Source: Bacteroidota bacterium (lineage in GTDB: Bacteria; Bacteroidota; Bacteroidia; Bacteroidales; VadinHA17). From it: a DNA stretch of 64,000 bases. Numbering within the stretch: position 1 is the stretch's first letter; every line of letters begins with the position of its first letter. The DNA is taken from assembly GCA_018262715.1 (NCBI GenBank), contig JADFDS010000043.1, forward strand, positions 62,001 to 126,000, in the 5' to 3' direction. The translations under genes were made by a program, and so were the position numbers. Of this stretch, positions 17,941 through 26,353 are shown piece by piece. The notes under the pieces are model-generated. The model searched no databases. It saw only the letters and a list, made by a program, of their open reading frames with translations, and was not told the DNA's origin.

Positions 17941-18495
17941 ATGATGAGTGAACAACATATCATTGATGGCTGTATCAGGCACAACAGAAATGCACAGCAG
18001 GCCCTGTGGAAACAGTACTCAGGATACCTGCTGGGCGTCTGCATGAGATACGCCACTGACCGGCCCGAGGCCGAGGATATGTTGCAGGAAGCGTTCCTGA
18101 AGATATATTTCAACGTCAGTGAGTATTCGGGCACTGGTTCTTTCAGGGGATGGCTCAGAAAGGTGACGGTAAACACGGCAATCACGTACTACCACAGGAA
18201 CCTGAGGCACAAGCACCAGGTCGACATCGATGAGTACGTCAGCACCGAGACGGGAACAGCCGGTTTCGAGGAGGATTTTTATAACGCCGAGGATCTGTGC
18301 AGGGTCCTCGCTGAACTGTCACCGGGATACAGGATGGTCTTTAACCTCTACACAATAGAGGGCTATAAGCACCATGAGATTGCAGAGATGCTTGGAATAG
18401 ACGTCAATACGTCAAAATCCCAGTATAGCAGGGCCAGGGCAATTCTGAGGAAGAAGCTCGAAGACCTGGCACGGATGAAAGGGAAATTTTCATGA
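17941..18495 (+). CDS. ECF-type RNA polymerase sigma factor
   Basis: About 184 residues. Region 2 is visible as RPEAEDMLQEAFLKIYFNVSEYSG-type sequence followed by FRGWLRKVTVNTAITYYHRN. Region 4 is LAELSPGYRMVFNLYTIEGYKHHEIAEMLGI and SKSQYSRARAILRKKL, a helix-turn-helix for -35 binding. The ATG at 17941 or 17944 is preferred over an upstream TTG at 17917. Seven bases separate it from the next gene, a single-pass membrane protein in the position of an anti-sigma factor. A PorP/SprF gene follows, so its regulon may concern type IX secretion or gliding. Confidence 0.9.
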   Translation: MMSEQHIIDGCIRHNRNAQQALWKQYSGYLLGVCMRYATDRPEAEDMLQEAFLKIYFNVSEYSGTGSFRGWLRKVTVNTAITYYHRNLRHKHQVDIDEYVSTETGTAGFEEDFYNAEDLCRVLAELSPGYRMVFNLYTIEGYKHHEIAEMLGIDVNTSKSQYSRARAILRKKLEDLARMKGKFS

Positions 18496-18502
18496 ACAGG
18501 AG

Positions 18503-19801
18503 ATGACAGAGGAACAGAAAGATAACGGTCTTGAGGATCTCTTCCGCAGCAAGCTGGAAGAGAATGAGATGGTTGCCGGCAGTGACCTGGAGGGCCGTGT
18601 TATGCGCCGCCTCGAACGGCGCGAGTTCTTCCGTTTCAATATCTCACGATTCAATTTCTATTATCTCACCGCAGCCGTGACGGCACTGACAGTTGCGGGA
18701 GTGATGATCTTTTCCGACCCTGGCGACGAGAAGGGGCCATCCGCAACGGGTGTACAGCAGGAGACTGTGACCGGGGTGACCGGTGAGGCAGTTATTGCCG
18801 GGGAAGGGGAGATTGCGATAGATGACTCTGTTCAGGCATCAGTTGCCCCGCTGACTGAAACGGCTGCAGCAACGACATCAGCCGGTGTATCCTTCGACAG
18901 GCAGCCCGACCGCGAACCGGCACTGACCTTCGGACCTCCGGCAGCGGAGACTGTAAAAGTAAGCACTATCGCCAGCAGCGGCATCACTGCAGCCTCGCCG
19001 GCAGCGTTGCCGGAAATTGAATCATCGGTTGTCTCCGGGTGCGTCCCGCTACATGTCAGCTTCGCGTGCAACGCGGAAGAAGGACATAAAATCTTATGGA
19101 ACTTTGGCGACGGGGGAACCTCATCACTCAGGAATCCTGACTACATCTATGACATACCCGGCGCTTACACTGTGACACTGACCGTCACCGACCGGAAGGG
19201 ACTCTCATCCTCGGCCGGCATTGTAATAGAGGTGCATGGCCGTCCTGAAGCCGCCTTCGAGGTACGAAAAAATGACCCGTGGAATGAGGGTGACAGGGTG
19301 GAGTTCGTGAATCTGTCCACAGAGGCGGTCGATTATCTTTGGGACTTCGGTGACGGGATTTTCTCAACACTCAAAGATCCTTCACACAGGTACGCCGATA
19401 TGGGCACATACAATGTCCGTCTGGTTGCCTGGTCAGCTGAAGGATGCGCCGATTCTGTCACGGTAAGCGACCTCTTCACCGACAGGGGAATGTACATAAG
19501 GTTTCCCAACGCATTCGTTCCCAATGAGGGAGGCCCGACAGGCGGTTACTACAACACACGTACTGACGAGGAGAGTTCCGTGTTTCACCCTGTCGCCGCA
19601 GGCATCGAAGATTACAATCTAAAAATATACAGCAAGGCCGGAATGCTGGTCTTCGAAAGCACCGAGACTGAGCTGGGATGGGATGGCTACCACAAGGGCG
19701 ATCTATGCGCTCCCGGAGTCTATGTGTGGAAGGTCCGTGGCACTTACCGGAACGGACAGAAATTTATTATGGCAGGTGATGTGACGCTTTTAAAATATTG
19801 A
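18503..19801 (+). CDS. Membrane protein with PKD repeats and CHU_C-type C-terminus, possible anti-sigma
   Basis: 432 residues. The N-terminus (about 1-50, GLEDLFRSKLEENE...RVMRRLERREFF) is charged and cytosolic in character, resembling N-termini of Bacteroidota anti-sigma-like proteins. One membrane segment follows at about 53-72. A low-complexity Ala/Thr/Glu region then leads to two PKD domains (WNFGDGGTSS and WDFGDGIFS cores), and the end is a gliding-motility-associated CHU_C-like domain (FPNAFVPNEGG, YNLKIYSKAGMLVFES, GWDGYHKGDLCAPGVYVWKV). Directly downstream of the sigma gene, it could sense envelope state and hold the sigma factor. That role is inference. No classical zinc anti-sigma motif is present. 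Confidence 0.75.
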   Translation: MTEEQKDNGLEDLFRSKLEENEMVAGSDLEGRVMRRLERREFFRFNISRFNFYYLTAAVTALTVAGVMIFSDPGDEKGPSATGVQQETVTGVTGEAVIAGEGEIAIDDSVQASVAPLTETAAATTSAGVSFDRQPDREPALTFGPPAAETVKVSTIASSGITAASPAALPEIESSVVSGCVPLHVSFACNAEEGHKILWNFGDGGTSSLRNPDYIYDIPGAYTVTLTVTDRKGLSSSAGIVIEVHGRPEAAFEVRKNDPWNEGDRVEFVNLSTEAVDYLWDFGDGIFSTLKDPSHRYADMGTYNVRLVAWSAEGCADSVTVSDLFTDRGMYIRFPNAFVPNEGGPTGGYYNTRTDEESSVFHPVAAGIEDYNLKIYSKAGMLVFESTETELGWDGYHKGDLCAPGVYVWKVRGTYRNGQKFIMAGDVTLLKY

Positions 19802-19835
19802 CTATTAGTTGGTTGTGGAAGACCTGTTAATATCT

Positions 19836-19852
19836 TGCCCATTATATGGGCA
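19836..19852 (+). terminator. Weak hairpin after the PKD protein gene
   Basis: 7-bp perfect arms TGCCCAT/ATGGGCA around a 3-base loop, about 35 bases after the stop. No U-tract. It may attenuate rather than end transcription into the PorP/SprF gene. Confidence 0.3.
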
Positions 19853-19934
19853 GATTGTTGATATAAATTGATGTAACCTTCCTGAGGTTTGGCCGTATAA
19901 TTAGCTACTTTGTGTAACTAAAATCGGATCCGGT

Positions 19935-20936
19935 TTGCCATTACGAGCTAAATATCTGACAGGTCTGCTTCTAACCTTCTCGCTTTTCGCGAATAGTCAG
20001 GACCCACAGTTCTCGCAGTTCTATGCCAACCAGCTATACCTGGCGCCGTCTTTTGCAGGAGCAACGGAAGACTACCGTCTGGCACTCAACTGGCGCAACC
20101 AGTGGCCTTCCATCCCAGGAGTATTCCACACATACAGCTTTTCATTCGACAAGGCGGTACCGAATTTCAACTCGGGAATCGGATTCCTCGCAACTTACGA
20201 CGTTGCCGGCTCCGGCGACCTGAGCACCACAAACCTGGGACTGCTCTATTCCTATGACATCCAGGTGAATGATGAATGGCATATCAGGCCCGGAGTAAAT
20301 TTCAAGTTCACCTATCTTGGCCTCGACCTCACCAAGCTGGTGTGGAACAGCCAGATAACCACCGGAGGAACGCTGCCCCCCATCACACCGCCTCCCTTTG
20401 ACAATGTTGCCGACATCGACTTCGCCGTGTCAGGACTTGCCTATAACCAGAAAACATGGGGCGGATTCAATATTGACCACCTGCTCAGACCAAAAACATC
20501 TTTCTGGGGTGAGAACACATCGGTCCCGATAAAGGTCGATCTCTTTGGCGGATTCCAGATCATAAGCCGCGGGCGCCTGAAGAAGAAACTTGAGGAAGTT
20601 TTGTCCGTTGCGGCCAATGTGATGTTCCAGGCTGACTTCTTCCAGTCGGACATCGGTGTTTACTATTACAAGAATCCTTTGGTGTTTGGCGTTTGGTACA
20701 GGGGTATTCCCTTTGCCACCTCGAAGGATGTGTCGGCCCAGGCGGGCGATGCAATCATCGGCATGCTGGGCATCAAGACCGATCAGCTGAACATAGGGCT
20801 GAGCTATGACTTTACAATCTCGAACCTAATCACATCTTCCGGTGGCGCATATGAAATCTCGCTGATATATTCGTTCACCTCATCGCAGGTTAAGCGCGGC
20901 GGAAGGATCCATGCCATCCCCTGCCCGGAATTCTGA
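19935..20936 (+). CDS. PorP/SprF-family type IX secretion-associated outer-membrane protein
   Basis: 333 residues with a signal peptide (YLTGLLLTFSLFANSQ) and the family opening QDPQFSQFYANQLYLAPSFAGA, then repeated amphipathic beta strands ending in YEISLIYSF. Members help export or anchor specific type IX secretion substrates, especially CHU_C-bearing proteins, which fits the upstream gene. The start appears to be TTG at 19935: no ATG lies between the upstream in-frame stop at 19902 and the signal peptide. Third in a possible sigma / PKD-CHU_C / PorP unit. This is one of many PorP paralogues usual in the phylum and is not necessarily a core secretion component. Confidence 0.88.
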   Translation: MPLRAKYLTGLLLTFSLFANSQDPQFSQFYANQLYLAPSFAGATEDYRLALNWRNQWPSIPGVFHTYSFSFDKAVPNFNSGIGFLATYDVAGSGDLSTTNLGLLYSYDIQVNDEWHIRPGVNFKFTYLGLDLTKLVWNSQITTGGTLPPITPPPFDNVADIDFAVSGLAYNQKTWGGFNIDHLLRPKTSFWGENTSVPIKVDLFGGFQIISRGRLKKKLEEVLSVAANVMFQADFFQSDIGVYYYKNPLVFGVWYRGIPFATSKDVSAQAGDAIIGMLGIKTDQLNIGLSYDFTISNLITSSGGAYEISLIYSFTSSQVKRGGRIHAIPCPEF

Positions 20937-21043
20937 TTCCGGCCCACGCACACCGACAGTCACCGGTCAGCATCATCCACATCCTTTCCCGGTTTTCATG
21001 ATTCCGGGCTCCAGCTCATCAACGACTGCACTTTCTGACACTC

Positions 21044-21073
21044 TTTGTCGTATTTAAAATTTATGTATGTTTG
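21044..21073 (+). promoter_or_regulatory. Promoter of the OmpH-like lipoprotein gene
   Basis: TTTG at 21044-21047, an 18-base spacer, then TATGTTTG at 21066-21073. This is an almost ideal Bacteroidota promoter. It excludes the TTG start at 21071 and supports the ATG at 21110. Confidence 0.75.
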
Positions 21074-21109
21074 TGCAACAAATTGTTGAACCATAACCTA
21101 ATTTCTGAA

Positions 21110-21715
21110 ATGAATAGAATAACTGTTGCAAGGAACACCCTGATATTGACAGTGATGGTGGCCGCGGTGATGCTCATGTCTTCCGGATGCGGCAAGAACA
21201 AGCCGGCCGGCACCGATGAGTCCGCAGTGAAGAAACAACACGGCGGAATAGCATATGTTGAACTTGATTCGGTGATTGCCAACTTTGATATGGCAAAGGA
21301 CAAATCAACTGAACTTGAGGAGAAGACGAAGAGCTCCGAGGCTGAACTCGCCTCCAAGTCGCAGGCTTTTGACCGCGATGTGAGAGACTTCCAGAACAAG
21401 GTGCAGAAGGGACTGGTTACCAGGGCCACTGCTGCCGAGATGGAGCAGACACTGCAGCAGCAGCAGCAGACACTGCTGGCAAGGCGTGACGAGATGGCTT
21501 ATAACCTCAATGAGGAATCGCTTGTCGCACAGAGGCAGGTGCTCGAGTATATCAACTCTTACCTTGTTGAGTTCAATGCTGACCGCGGATACCAGTATAT
21601 CCTGGCCAAGCAGTTCCCCGGCCCGGTGCTCTACAGCGACACCACACTTGATGTCACATCTGATGTCATCGCCGGCCTGAACGCCAAATACAGCGCCGAA
21701 AAGGCGAAGAAATAA
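21110..21715 (+). CDS. OmpH/Skp-like lipoprotein
   Basis: 201 residues. A lipoprotein signal peptide ends in LMSSGC, with the lipidated Cys near residue 25. The mature part begins IAYVELDSVIANFDMAKDKS, the standard OmpH strand, followed by a long coiled coil with a Gln run (EMEQTLQQQQQ), and closes with NADRGYQYILAKQF and VTSDVIAGLNAKYS. It is probably a periplasmic holdase for outer-membrane proteins, here anchored by lipid rather than soluble. It is distinct from the OmpH-like gene at the left edge. Its stop codon directly abuts the stop of the convergent ftsB/divIC gene. Confidence 0.88.
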   Translation: MNRITVARNTLILTVMVAAVMLMSSGCGKNKPAGTDESAVKKQHGGIAYVELDSVIANFDMAKDKSTELEEKTKSSEAELASKSQAFDRDVRDFQNKVQKGLVTRATAAEMEQTLQQQQQTLLARRDEMAYNLNEESLVAQRQVLEYINSYLVEFNADRGYQYILAKQFPGPVLYSDTTLDVTSDVIAGLNAKYSAEKAKK

Positions 21716-22171
21716 TTACTTTTTCTGTGATTTTTCCGAAGCCTGCCTGCGAGCAGGCTTCGGTGTTTTTGACACCTTCCGTTCACGCCTGATCTTCCTT
21801 TCCTGCTCGGGTGTGACGATGATGAAGAGATCCTCGTCAGGCCTTTTCATGCGGTACTGTTCACGCGCGTATTTCTCAAGGTTCTCGTTGCTGGTCCGTA
21901 GCTCATTGAGCTTGCTGCGGTCTTCCTCGATGCGGCTCATGTAGTACTCCTTCTCCTGCTGAAGCCTGCTGCGGTTTTTTATCTCGCGTACCCGCGAAAT
22001 CAGGTTGTTGGGGTCAAGCAGGATGATCCAGACGATGAAGATGAGCAGGGTAAGGATATACTTGTTCTTCATCCATGGCGGCATCCTTTCGATCAGGGCT
22101 GCCAGTGTGAACCGCTGCCAGAAATCGCCTTTCCGGCTTTTGCCGTTATCATTATTCTCCTGTGCCGTCAT
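21716..22171 (-). CDS. FtsB/DivIC-type septum formation protein
   Basis: 151 residues. A basic N-terminal region of about 35 residues leads to one membrane span (KYILTLLIFIVWIILLD) and a periplasmic coiled coil (SRLQQEKEYYMSRIEEDRSKLNEL), with the typical LEKYAREQYRMKRPDEDLFII motif of the FtsB/DivIC family. It acts at the division septum with FtsL and FtsQ. It is longer than usual because of the N-terminal extension and a basic C-terminal tail. A second Met near residue 33-37 would give a more usual length. The start overlaps the upstream carrier-protein stop by 4 bases. Confidence 0.85.
   Translation of the reverse strand: MTAQENNDNGKSRKGDFWQRFTLAALIERMPPWMKNKYILTLLIFIVWIILLDPNNLISRVREIKNRSRLQQEKEYYMSRIEEDRSKLNELRTSNENLEKYAREQYRMKRPDEDLFIIVTPEQERKIRRERKVSKTPKPARRQASEKSQKK
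21736..21763 (+). terminator. Plus-strand terminator inside the convergent ftsB/divIC coding region
   Basis: Perfect 11-bp stem (21736-21746 with 21753-21763), a 6-base loop, then TGTTTTTG. It lies 21 bases past the OmpH-like lipoprotein stop and encodes part of the basic tail of the convergent protein on the other strand. Confidence 0.75.
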
Positions 22172-22371
22172 CCTCCGCTCATAAGATAGATCACCTGCAC
22201 AGTATCACCGTCATGGATCATCTCCCGGGCATAGCTGTCGCGGTCAATAATCCGCCCGTTGATCTTAACTATCCTGAGCCGGAATGTATATTTCCTGAGC
22301 TCAAGCAGTCTCTCGACGGTAACGGTGTCGCCGTCAATGGTCATCGGTTCATTGTTAAGGGTGATCTTCAT
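22168..22371 (-). CDS. ThiS/MoaD-like ubiquitin-fold sulfur carrier
   Basis: 67 residues from MKITLNNEPM, ending IYLMSGG. The C-terminal Gly-Gly is the site of adenylation and thiocarboxylation in this family. The small beta-grasp pattern (KITLNNE, VERLLELR, RLRIVKINGRII, IHDGDTVQVI) fits ThiS and MoaD alike. A tungsten-type aldehyde oxidoreductase is divergently encoded 155 bases away, so a role in pterin-cofactor maturation is attractive, but this is inference. The start at 22371 is preferred over 22413 because the extension is encoded by short tandem repeats. Its stop overlaps the ftsB/divIC start by 4 bases. Confidence 0.8.
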   Translation of the reverse strand: MKITLNNEPMTIDGDTVTVERLLELRKYTFRLRIVKINGRIIDRDSYAREMIHDGDTVQVIYLMSGG

Positions 22372-22394
22372 GCGTGCAAAGGTATCATGCATAT

Positions 22395-22422
22395 CGCAAA
22401 TCGCAAATCCCAAATCGCAATT
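22395..22422. repeat. 7-bp tandem repeat array (CGCAAAT family)
   Basis: Four adjacent 7-mers: CGCAAAT, CGCAAAT, CCCAAAT, CGCAATT, in the divergent gap between the carrier-protein gene and the aldehyde oxidoreductase gene. The same 7-mer recurs at 42583-42603 (opposite strand) and 45233-45253. Confidence 0.8.
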
Positions 22423-22526
22423 TTAGTGCGTCTGGCAATCGGCTGCATATTGACTATTATCATTAGATTACGGATATTTATACCAGATATTTGTAATTAT
22501 CATCGGAAACAATAGAAAAACATAAT

Positions 22527-24680
22527 ATGGACATCAGCGAACTCAAGGCAAGACACAGGCTAATAAACAGGTGGAACTACAAATGGACTCCGCTTGATAA
22601 AGGCTATACCGACAAAACCCTGTACATCAACGTCGGTACCGGCGAGATGAAGGAAAAACCTGTTCCGCAGGTGATGAAGGAAAAATTCATCGGTGGAAAA
22701 GGATATGGTCTCAGGCTCCTGTGGGACGCCACCAAGCCGGATACCAGATGGGATGACCCCGAAAATGAAATTATCATATCGTCAGGCCCTGTTGGCGGCA
22801 TCACCCAGTATTCAGGCTCCGGTAAATCGCTGGTGGTTACCATCTCACCGCAGACTGACTCGGTGATGGACAGCAACGTGGGTGGCTTCTTCGGACCTTT
22901 CCTGAAGTTCTCGGGTTTCGATGCCATCGAACTGCAGGGCAAGGCCGCCAATGATGTCATTGTTTTCATCAATGGTGTGGAGCATTACATCGAGGTCTTC
23001 GAGGCGCCGGCCGAAGCCATTGACAGTCACGTGCTTACCGAGCAGCTCACCGATATGTTCGCCAATGATGAGTCTGACAGGAAGAACATAGGTATTGTTT
23101 CCACCGGCTCTGCAGCTGACAACTCGCTCATCGGCATGCTCAACTTCACTTTCTATGACAACAAGCGCAAGAAGATCAGGATGAAGCAGGCCGGCCGCGG
23201 CGGCATCGGCACCGTTTTCCGCAACAAAAAGATCAAGGCAGTCGTCTGCAAGATTCCCGGCGTAAAGGGTAATCTCAACAATGTGGTTGACCTTGAAGCC
23301 ATCCAGGAGCGCGGGCGTCGCTTCAACCGCGAGATGCGCGAGCTTGACGACAAGCAGTGCCGCATGCGCCAGGTGGGTACGGCACACCTGATGGAGATCA
23401 TGGACGACCATGATCTGCTGCCCACACACAACTACAAGTTCGGATCACATAAGGATGCCCCGAAGATCGACTCCGCAGTATGGACCTCCTTCTTCACCCA
23501 GGGCATTCCCGACGGCTGCTGGATCGGATGCAACATGGCATGTGCGAAGGCTATTGACGACTACGAGATAACCACCGGACCCTATGCAGGGCAGAAGGTG
23601 ATTGTTGACGGCCCGGAATATGAAACAGCTGCCGGCCTGGGTTCCAACGGAGGATTCTTTGATCCGCGCTATATCATTGAAACAAACTTTTACTGCGATA
23701 CCTACGGTATCTGCACCATCACCTGGGGCACAAGCCTGGCATTCATCCAGGAGTGCTATGAGAACGGCATCCTGAACAAGGAGCGCACCGGCGGCCTCGA
23801 GCTGAAATTCGGGAACATTCCTGATGCACTGGAACTTCTTCACAGGGTGTCACGCGGCGAGGGATTCGGCCTGATAGCCGGACAGGGTATCCGCCGGATG
23901 AAAAAGATTTTTACCGAAAAGGGATGGGGCGACCCGCAGTTCATGCAGGATATCGGAATGGAAAACAAAGGCCTCGAATATTCACAGTACATGTCGAAGG
24001 AGTCGCTTGCCCAGCAGGGAGGATACGCAATGACAAACAAGGGGCCCCAGCATGACGAGGCATGGCTCATCTTCATGGATATGGTCAACAACCAGATCCC
24101 GACATTCGAGAACAAGGCCGAAGCGCTTCACTACTTCCCGATGTTCCGTACCTGGTTCGGCCTGGTGGGCCTCTGCAAACTGCCATGGAACGATGTGGAG
24201 CCGGAAACCAATGCCCAGACCGATGAACCGGCAAAGGTGCCCGAGCACGTAGACAACTACGTCACCATCTACAAGTCGGTGACAGGCAGGGAGTTCGACA
24301 AGCACAGGCTGATAGAGGATTCGGAGAGGGTATATAACTTCCAGAGAGTGTTTAACATACGTCGTGGTTACGGGAGGCGCAAGGATGATGATCAGCCTTA
24401 TCGCGCATGCGGGCCCGTCACAGTGGAGGAGTATCTCTCACGGCAGGAGCGTTATGACAAGCAGATGAAGGAGAAGATTGGTGTTGACCCCGCGGGCATG
24501 AGCACTGAAGAAAAGATAAAGGTGACGAGACAGTTCCGCGAGAAGCAGTATGACCTCCTTCGCGATGCGGTCTACAAGCGCCGCGGATGGAACAACAACG
24601 GTATACCGACCATTGAGCACCTGAAGAAAATCGGAATGGATTTTCCGGAGGTGATAGAGGTGGTTGCCCCGTTGCAATAA
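22527..24680 (+). CDS. Aldehyde ferredoxin oxidoreductase family (tungsten/molybdenum bis-pterin)
   Basis: 717 residues, longer than classical AOR (about 600). Domain 1 shows FIGGKGYGLRLLWD, SSGPVGG, TISPQTDSVMDSNVGGFFGPFLK and RGGIGTVFRNKKIKAVV, the bis-pyranopterin binding blocks. A candidate [4Fe-4S] set is Cys 331, 335, 339 and 550; the first three are spaced C-x3-C-x3-C rather than the usual C-x2-C-x3-C. VDGPEYETAAGLGSN is the conserved active-site segment. It oxidises aldehydes, or reduces acids, with ferredoxin in anaerobes; some relatives are benzoyl-CoA-reductase-type subunits (BamB). The true substrate is unknown. It is divergent from a MoaD-like carrier. Confidence 0.88.
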   Translation: MDISELKARHRLINRWNYKWTPLDKGYTDKTLYINVGTGEMKEKPVPQVMKEKFIGGKGYGLRLLWDATKPDTRWDDPENEIIISSGPVGGITQYSGSGKSLVVTISPQTDSVMDSNVGGFFGPFLKFSGFDAIELQGKAANDVIVFINGVEHYIEVFEAPAEAIDSHVLTEQLTDMFANDESDRKNIGIVSTGSAADNSLIGMLNFTFYDNKRKKIRMKQAGRGGIGTVFRNKKIKAVVCKIPGVKGNLNNVVDLEAIQERGRRFNREMRELDDKQCRMRQVGTAHLMEIMDDHDLLPTHNYKFGSHKDAPKIDSAVWTSFFTQGIPDGCWIGCNMACAKAIDDYEITTGPYAGQKVIVDGPEYETAAGLGSNGGFFDPRYIIETNFYCDTYGICTITWGTSLAFIQECYENGILNKERTGGLELKFGNIPDALELLHRVSRGEGFGLIAGQGIRRMKKIFTEKGWGDPQFMQDIGMENKGLEYSQYMSKESLAQQGGYAMTNKGPQHDEAWLIFMDMVNNQIPTFENKAEALHYFPMFRTWFGLVGLCKLPWNDVEPETNAQTDEPAKVPEHVDNYVTIYKSVTGREFDKHRLIEDSERVYNFQRVFNIRRGYGRRKDDDQPYRACGPVTVEEYLSRQERYDKQMKEKIGVDPAGMSTEEKIKVTRQFREKQYDLLRDAVYKRRGWNNNGIPTIEHLKKIGMDFPEVIEVVAPLQ

Positions 24681-24721
24681 TCGAATTTCATCTGCCAACC
24701 GTGTATTCTGCATACGATGAC

Positions 24722-24750
24722 GTAGCGGCGGGTCTGAGACCCGCCGCTAC
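24722..24750. repeat. Palindromic repeat, copy 2 (likely bidirectional terminator)
   Basis: Perfect 29-bp palindrome: 14-bp arms around one base. It lies between the convergent aldehyde oxidoreductase and kamA-like genes, 41 bases from one stop and 24 from the other. Confidence 0.8.
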
Positions 24751-24774
24751 CTGCAAATGATGCAGATCATCACG

Positions 24775-26301
24775 TTATGAAGCGTAACCTGACCGCAGGA
24801 AGGCAGCCTCAATCTCATCATATGCATCCACCGGATTGGTCAGGGGCATATCCCCGTTGTTCAGCTCATAATCGAGCAACGCCGCCTTTTTTGTTTTCTC
24901 AAAGGTTGGCAACTTTGTCCGGTTGGTTGTCTCGAGGTGGTTCCCCTTTTCATCCACTATTATAATCCTCGGTACGAACACCCCCTTGCGCCCAATGAAC
25001 CGGTCCATTATGCCGACAGCCATCTCATACTCCTCCCTTGTTGCCCTGCCAAGAGCCTCGTATTTCACGATCTTCTTGTGATCCCAGGTGAGCACATTGG
25101 CAAAACTCTCGGAGATCTTGTCATCGATGTTCGTATCGAGGTTCAGGGTGTCATGCCCTGATGGCATCAGAAGCACCTTGCCGCCACCGCCCTCGATGTT
25201 GGCTGCATAACGCGGTACCGTGATACCGCTTATCCATCCCTGCAGGTGCTTCATGTAGATCTTTCCCACCTGAATGGGGGTGATAAAGTGGACTATCCCC
25301 TTTTCCTTGTGGCACTGTAGGAGGTAGTAGGGGTGGACTCCGATCCAGAACATCCGCCTGAATGTCTCTGCCAGGGTCCGGTAGTGGTCATTGACATGAT
25401 TAAGCAGCACCGTCTGGTTGCGGATAGTAAAACCATGGCCGGTGATCTTCTTCACGGCGGCGGCCAGGTCTGCCGTTACCTCCTGGTAATGGTTGATGTG
25501 GGTCATGAAGTAGACATTCTTTTCCGGCCCCTTACTGTACCTGTTCGATGCGGTCCGGATCATCTCCAGGAGCTCGTCAGTTATGAGCATCGGCAGCACC
25601 ACCGGCACCCTGGTGGCTATCCTAATGACCCGCAGGTGGGGTATGCGGCTCAGTTCTCCAAGAATGTACTTCAGCCGCCTGAAGCTGATCATCAGCGCAT
25701 CACCTCCGGTGACAAGCACCTCGTTGATGTTCCGGTTGTAACCTATGTAAAACAATCCCCTGTCAACTTCCCTGCTGTTCACGTCGGCTGTGGTGTCGAG
25801 CGATTTTGCCCGCTGGCAATGAACACAATAAGATGCGCAACTGGTGTTCTCTGCAACAAAGAGCGCCACCCTGTTCGGGTAGCGCTGATAGGCAGCACCG
25901 TAGCTGCGTGATCCTTCGCTCATGGCTCCCTCGACACCGGCGTCGGGGAACATCAGGTTGGCAGGAGTGGGGACGCTCTGCCAGAATATGGGATCGAGCC
26001 TTTTCTGCGATTTCTCTCCGAAGAATACAGGATTAAAGGGATCTTCCTGCATCAGCGAAGCGTAGTAAGGAGTGATCCTGAGCGGTTCCTTGCCTTCCTG
26101 CCGCAGCGTTCCGATAGTTCTTCTTATTTCTGATTCCTGGTGATCAGTCAGCCTGACCACCCTTTTCAACTGGTCAACAGACCTGATTGAATTCTTTCTC
26201 TGCCATCCAGCGTCATTCCACTGTTCTGGCGTTACATTTTTCCATAATTCAATAGTATTGTACTTCCGGGGACGGTAAAAGAAATCCTCGTTAAAAGTCA
26301 T
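24775..26301 (-). CDS. KamA-family radical SAM aminomutase (lysine 2,3-aminomutase-like)
   Basis: 508 residues. The radical SAM cluster motif is CASYCVHC (C-x3-C-x2-C), followed by VLVTGGDALM for SAM and PLP-side contacts. Further conserved blocks are IATRVPVVLPMLIT, VYFMTHINHYQEV, NQTVLLNHVND and HPYYLLQCHKEKGI. Family members move the amino group of lysine or glutamate from C2 to C3 using PLP. Lysine versus glutamate specificity cannot be decided here. An ATG at 26301 preceded by a strong AGGAGGT site is preferred over the GTG at 26307. No lysine-fermentation genes are adjacent. Confidence 0.85.
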   Translation of the reverse strand: MTFNEDFFYRPRKYNTIELWKNVTPEQWNDAGWQRKNSIRSVDQLKRVVRLTDHQESEIRRTIGTLRQEGKEPLRITPYYASLMQEDPFNPVFFGEKSQKRLDPIFWQSVPTPANLMFPDAGVEGAMSEGSRSYGAAYQRYPNRVALFVAENTSCASYCVHCQRAKSLDTTADVNSREVDRGLFYIGYNRNINEVLVTGGDALMISFRRLKYILGELSRIPHLRVIRIATRVPVVLPMLITDELLEMIRTASNRYSKGPEKNVYFMTHINHYQEVTADLAAAVKKITGHGFTIRNQTVLLNHVNDHYRTLAETFRRMFWIGVHPYYLLQCHKEKGIVHFITPIQVGKIYMKHLQGWISGITVPRYAANIEGGGGKVLLMPSGHDTLNLDTNIDDKISESFANVLTWDHKKIVKYEALGRATREEYEMAVGIMDRFIGRKGVFVPRIIIVDEKGNHLETTNRTKLPTFEKTKKAALLDYELNNGDMPLTNPVDAYDEIEAAFLRSGYAS

Positions 26302-26304
26302 CAG

Positions 26305-26313
26305 CACCTCCTT
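26305..26313 (-). promoter_or_regulatory. Unusually strong Shine-Dalgarno site of the kamA-like gene
   Basis: On the minus strand it reads AAGGAGGTG, with GGAGG 5 bases before the ATG at 26301. Most genes here have no recognisable SD, as is normal for Bacteroidota, so this one stands out and fixes the start. Confidence 0.7.
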
Positions 26314-26353
26314 TTTTTATGTTATTACCAATGGTATTCCACACCCTGAATAA

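Noticed and set aside
21071-21109. TTG start of the OmpH-like lipoprotein
   Set aside because: It overlaps the -7 box; ATG 21110 gives a clean lipoprotein signal.
25333-25911. Long open frame antisense to the kamA-like gene
   Set aside because: The radical SAM protein on the other strand is well supported; this frame has no motif, promoter or start signal.
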